64,000 nucleotides of DNA. Origin: Anaerolineales bacterium. Lineage in GTDB: Bacteria > Chloroflexota > Anaerolineae > Anaerolineales > Villigracilaceae. Below are positions 61,650 through 64,000 of this stretch, piece by piece. The position numbers and the translations under genes are program-made. Under the pieces are notes generated by a model. It had not been told where the DNA came from. It was given only the letters and a program-made list of their open reading frames with translations, and searched no databases. Each line of letters opens with the position of its first letter. Position 1 is the first letter of the stretch. Where the stretch lies: positions 1-64,000 of the forward strand of contig JANWWK010000033.1 in NCBI GenBank assembly GCA_025056175.1. Direction: 5' to 3'.

Positions 61650-63124
61650 CCGAACCGACCCTGTTCGAGTTATCCTCACCAGGCCGCACCGGCGTCACGT
61701 TCCCAGAAGCGGACGTGCCTCGTTTCGAGCTGCCCGACTCCAGCCTGCTGCGCGATGACCTGCCCTTGCCCGAACTGGCCGAAGTAGATGTGGTGCGTCA
61801 TTACATGGCGCTCTCACGCTATAACTACAGCGTGGATGGCGGTTTCTATCCGCTGGGCTCCTGTACCATGAAGTACAACCCCAAAATCAACGAAGATACC
61901 TGCCGTTTGCCGGGTTTTCTTTACACTCATCCGCTTCAGCCCATCGAAACCGTGCAGGGCAACCTGATGTTGATGTACCAATTGCAGGAATGGCTCAAAG
62001 AAATCAGCGGTTTTGCGGCGGTCACGCTGCAGCCGGCAGCGGGTGCGCATGGCGAGTTTACGGGCGTCTTGATGATGCGCGCCTATCACAAAGCGCGCGG
62101 CGACCATCGGCGAGTCAAGATGCTCGTCCCCGATTCGGCGCATGGCACCAATCCCGCCTCGGCGGGTATGTTGGGAATGACTGTCAAAGTCATCCCCTCT
62201 GATGCGCGCGGCAACGTGGATTTGGAAGCGCTGAAGGCCGAATGTGATGATACGGTGGTGGGTCTCATGCTCACCAATCCCAACACGCTGGGCTTGTTTG
62301 ATGAACATATTCAGGAAGTTGTGCGCCTGATTCACGAATGCGGCGGCCTGATGTACGGTGATGGCGCCAATCTAAACGCTTTGCTTGGCATTGTCCGCCC
62401 GGGCGATTTAGGCTTCGATGTCATGCACTTCAACCTGCACAAGACCTTCTCTGTGCCGCATGGCGGCGGCGGACCCGGCTCCGGCCCGGTAGGTGTGAGC
62501 GCACGCCTGGCCGATTTTCTCCCCGCTCCGCAGGTGGGCATCCTGGAACCGGCCGAAGGGGACACCCCACCCTTATATGGCTTTGTGACGCCCAAACACA
62601 GCATTGGACGCATGAAGGCCTTTCACGGTCACTTTGGCGGCGGCCTGGTGCGTGCTTATACTTATATTGCCATGCACGGCGCTGAGGGCCTGCGGGACGT
62701 TTCGCAGTATGCCGTCTTAAACGCCAATTACCTGGCAGCGCGTTTACGCGGAACCTACAAAATCCCCTACGACCGGGTTTGCATGCACGAATTCGTCATG
62801 GAAGGGCGCATCGAAGGCTCGGACGTGCGCGCTTTGGATATTTCCAAGCGGCTGATGGATTACAACTTCCACCCGCCCACCAATTACTTCCCGCTCATTG
62901 TTCACGAAGCCTTGATGATTGAGCCGACCGAAACCGAAAACAAAGATACGCTCGACCGCTTCGCTGATGCACTGCTCAAAATTGCCGAAGAAGCGCGCAC
63001 CAATCCTGACGTGGTCAAAAGCGCTCCGCACAGCACCCCATTTGGCCGTATGGACGAAGTGAAAGCCGCGCGTGAACTTGTTTTGTGCTGCTGGCTGCCA
63101 GAAGGATACGACAGTAACCGCTAG
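61646..63124 (+). CDS. gcvPB: glycine dehydrogenase (decarboxylating) subunit 2
   Basis: 492 residues, the PLP-binding half of the split P protein. Schiff-base Lys266 in HFNLHKTFSVPHGGGGPGSG; SAHGTNPASA and YGDGANLNA bind the cofactor. Overlaps gcvPA by four bases. gcvT and lpd are not in the window. Confidence 0.98.
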   Translation: MTEPTLFELSSPGRTGVTFPEADVPRFELPDSSLLRDDLPLPELAEVDVVRHYMALSRYNYSVDGGFYPLGSCTMKYNPKINEDTCRLPGFLYTHPLQPIETVQGNLMLMYQLQEWLKEISGFAAVTLQPAAGAHGEFTGVLMMRAYHKARGDHRRVKMLVPDSAHGTNPASAGMLGMTVKVIPSDARGNVDLEALKAECDDTVVGLMLTNPNTLGLFDEHIQEVVRLIHECGGLMYGDGANLNALLGIVRPGDLGFDVMHFNLHKTFSVPHGGGGPGSGPVGVSARLADFLPAPQVGILEPAEGDTPPLYGFVTPKHSIGRMKAFHGHFGGGLVRAYTYIAMHGAEGLRDVSQYAVLNANYLAARLRGTYKIPYDRVCMHEFVMEGRIEGSDVRALDISKRLMDYNFHPPTNYFPLIVHEALMIEPTETENKDTLDRFADALLKIAEEARTNPDVVKSAPHSTPFGRMDEVKAARELVLCCWLPEGYDSNR

Positions 63125-63149
63125 CCAGAGTTCGGAAAACCATAACAGA

Positions 63150-63182
63150 AGGTGACAGTCATTGGTTGTATGACTGTCACCT
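63150..63182 (+). terminator. hairpin after gcvPB
   Basis: 13-bp perfect stem AGGTGACAGTCAT with ATGACTGTCACCT, loop TGGTTGT, then CGTTTCTATC. Weak U-tract. It lies 16 bases before the next start. Confidence 0.6.
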
Positions 63183-63198
63183 CGTTTCTATCTTCAAC

Positions 63199-63981
63199 AT
63201 GAATCTCCCCTTTCGTCTCGGTGCGACTTCTTACGTCATCCCAGCGGATATTCTTCCCAATCTCCATTACCTGGCCGGAAAGGTGCAGGATGTGGAACTC
63301 GTTCTATTCGAGGTGGATGACGGTCCGAACAATTTGCCTGCGCCCGCACAACTGGACGAGATGAACGCAATTGCGCGCGAACATGGCCTGACGTTCACCG
63401 TTCATCTTCCGCTCGACTTGCGCCTGGCCGATAATGGCTCACTCCGGCACATCTCTTTGGAGAAAGCCCGCCGGGTGATTGAATGCGTGCATTCCCTCGA
63501 CCCTGTGGCCTGGGTTTTGCATTTGGATGGCAAAGCCGTGCGCGGCAACCCCTCGCCCGAAGCCTATGACCGGTGGTTAGAGCAGGCAGAAGCCTCTCTG
63601 CGACAGGTAGGCATGTGGGCTGGCGGCCTGGAACGGCTGGCGGTTGAAAATCTGGAAGGCTATCCGCTCGATTTTTACGAACCGGTCTTTGCGCGCTTGC
63701 CGGTCAGCCGCTGTGTAGACATCGGCCACCTGTGGTTGGATGGACATGCTCCCTTGTCGTATCTGCGCCGCGCCCTGCCGCGCACGCGCGTTATTCACAT
63801 TCACGGCCTGGCTGAACGCGACCATCGTTCCCTGGCCTTTGTCCCGCCGGAATCTCTGCGGGTGGTGTTACAGGAACTGATCCATGCACAATATCGCGGC
63901 GTATTGACGGTGGAAGTGTTCTCGGAAGAAGATTTCGTTTCTTCGCTTGAAGCAATCTGGCGCGTGCTGCAAGATGCCTGA
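63199..63981 (+). CDS. CbiR-like TIM-barrel phosphodiesterase
   Basis: 260 residues from ATG 63199; the frame continues upstream through the hairpin without a likely start. AP-endonuclease-2/xylose-isomerase-type barrel: RLGATSYVIPADILPN, VELVLFEVDDGPNNLP, FTVHLPLDLRLAD, LAVENLEG, RCVDIGHLWLDGH and VIHIHG, with His/Glu/Asp metal ligands. The N-terminal pattern resembles CbiR, which removes the lower ligand of cobamides for remodelling. A generic sugar-phosphate isomerase-type enzyme is the alternative. No Shine-Dalgarno is obvious. Confidence 0.7.
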   Translation: MNLPFRLGATSYVIPADILPNLHYLAGKVQDVELVLFEVDDGPNNLPAPAQLDEMNAIAREHGLTFTVHLPLDLRLADNGSLRHISLEKARRVIECVHSLDPVAWVLHLDGKAVRGNPSPEAYDRWLEQAEASLRQVGMWAGGLERLAVENLEGYPLDFYEPVFARLPVSRCVDIGHLWLDGHAPLSYLRRALPRTRVIHIHGLAERDHRSLAFVPPESLRVVLQELIHAQYRGVLTVEVFSEEDFVSSLEAIWRVLQDA

Positions 63982-64000
63982 AATTCCTGCCTCCGGTCTG

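Overview
The window reads as a chromosomal segment of a member of the Chloroflexota, most likely class Anaerolineae. This is inferred from protein style, not from a marker tree: PDWL-motif proteins, Thr/Pro-rich lipoproteins, Ser/Thr kinases with beta-propeller tails, and large dipeptide-type ABC systems. The sequence is moderately GC-rich, densely coding and ordinary in composition. I see no insertion sequence, integrase, phage gene or CRISPR array.

Layout. 1-6000: a five-gene plus-strand cluster with a PDWL-repeat membrane protein (cut by the window edge), a polytopic membrane protein, a MutL-like actin-fold ATPase, a barrel-sandwich/KOW-like protein and a Thr/Pro-rich membrane protein. 6.1-12.7 kb: a large sensor histidine kinase, initiator tRNA-fMet with promoter and terminator, an AAC(3)/aminopeptidase fusion, a HAD hydrolase and a zinc ribbon. 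12.9-24.8 kb: an oligopeptide-type ABC region with two binding lipoproteins, two permeases, four ATPases and a small membrane protein, followed by a receiver/roadblock protein. 25.8-35.4 kb: tRNA-Gln, glmU, tex, a cold-shock gene with a structured leader, a Gfo/Idh oxidoreductase, two envelope proteins and a Ser/Thr kinase with a propeller. 35.6-40.7 kb: a proline racemase carrying an in-frame repeat insertion, a MocR/PdxR-like regulator, pdxS, pdxT and a GNAT-like gene. 40.7-50.7 kb: a lipid glycosyltransferase, hutU, an Rrf2 regulator, hisS, cytochrome b561, an SDR, radC, a DapA-family lyase and a phosphoesterase. 50.9-57.5 kb: a phospho-signalling cluster (kinase with PQQ propeller, PP2C phosphatase, J-domain/VWA fusion, zinc-ribbon/FHA, an 80-residue protein, OmpR-type regulator), then hsp20 and an FmdB-type zinc ribbon. 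57.6-64 kb: a NarL-type regulator, thrC, and a tandem glycine riboswitch controlling gcvH-gcvPA-gcvPB, followed by a CbiR-like gene.

How it fits together. Most of the window is housekeeping: PLP synthesis under a divergent PLP-binding regulator, glycine cleavage under a glycine riboswitch, cell-wall precursor synthesis and translation. The less ordinary parts are the 50.9-56.7 kb kinase/phosphatase/FHA/VWA-J cluster, the MutL-like ATPase cluster with no mutase beside it, the acetyltransferase-aminopeptidase fusion, the repeat-invaded proline racemase, two heptameric repeat arrays, and several genes whose -10 box lies 6-7 bases before the start codon, as expected for leaderless mRNAs.
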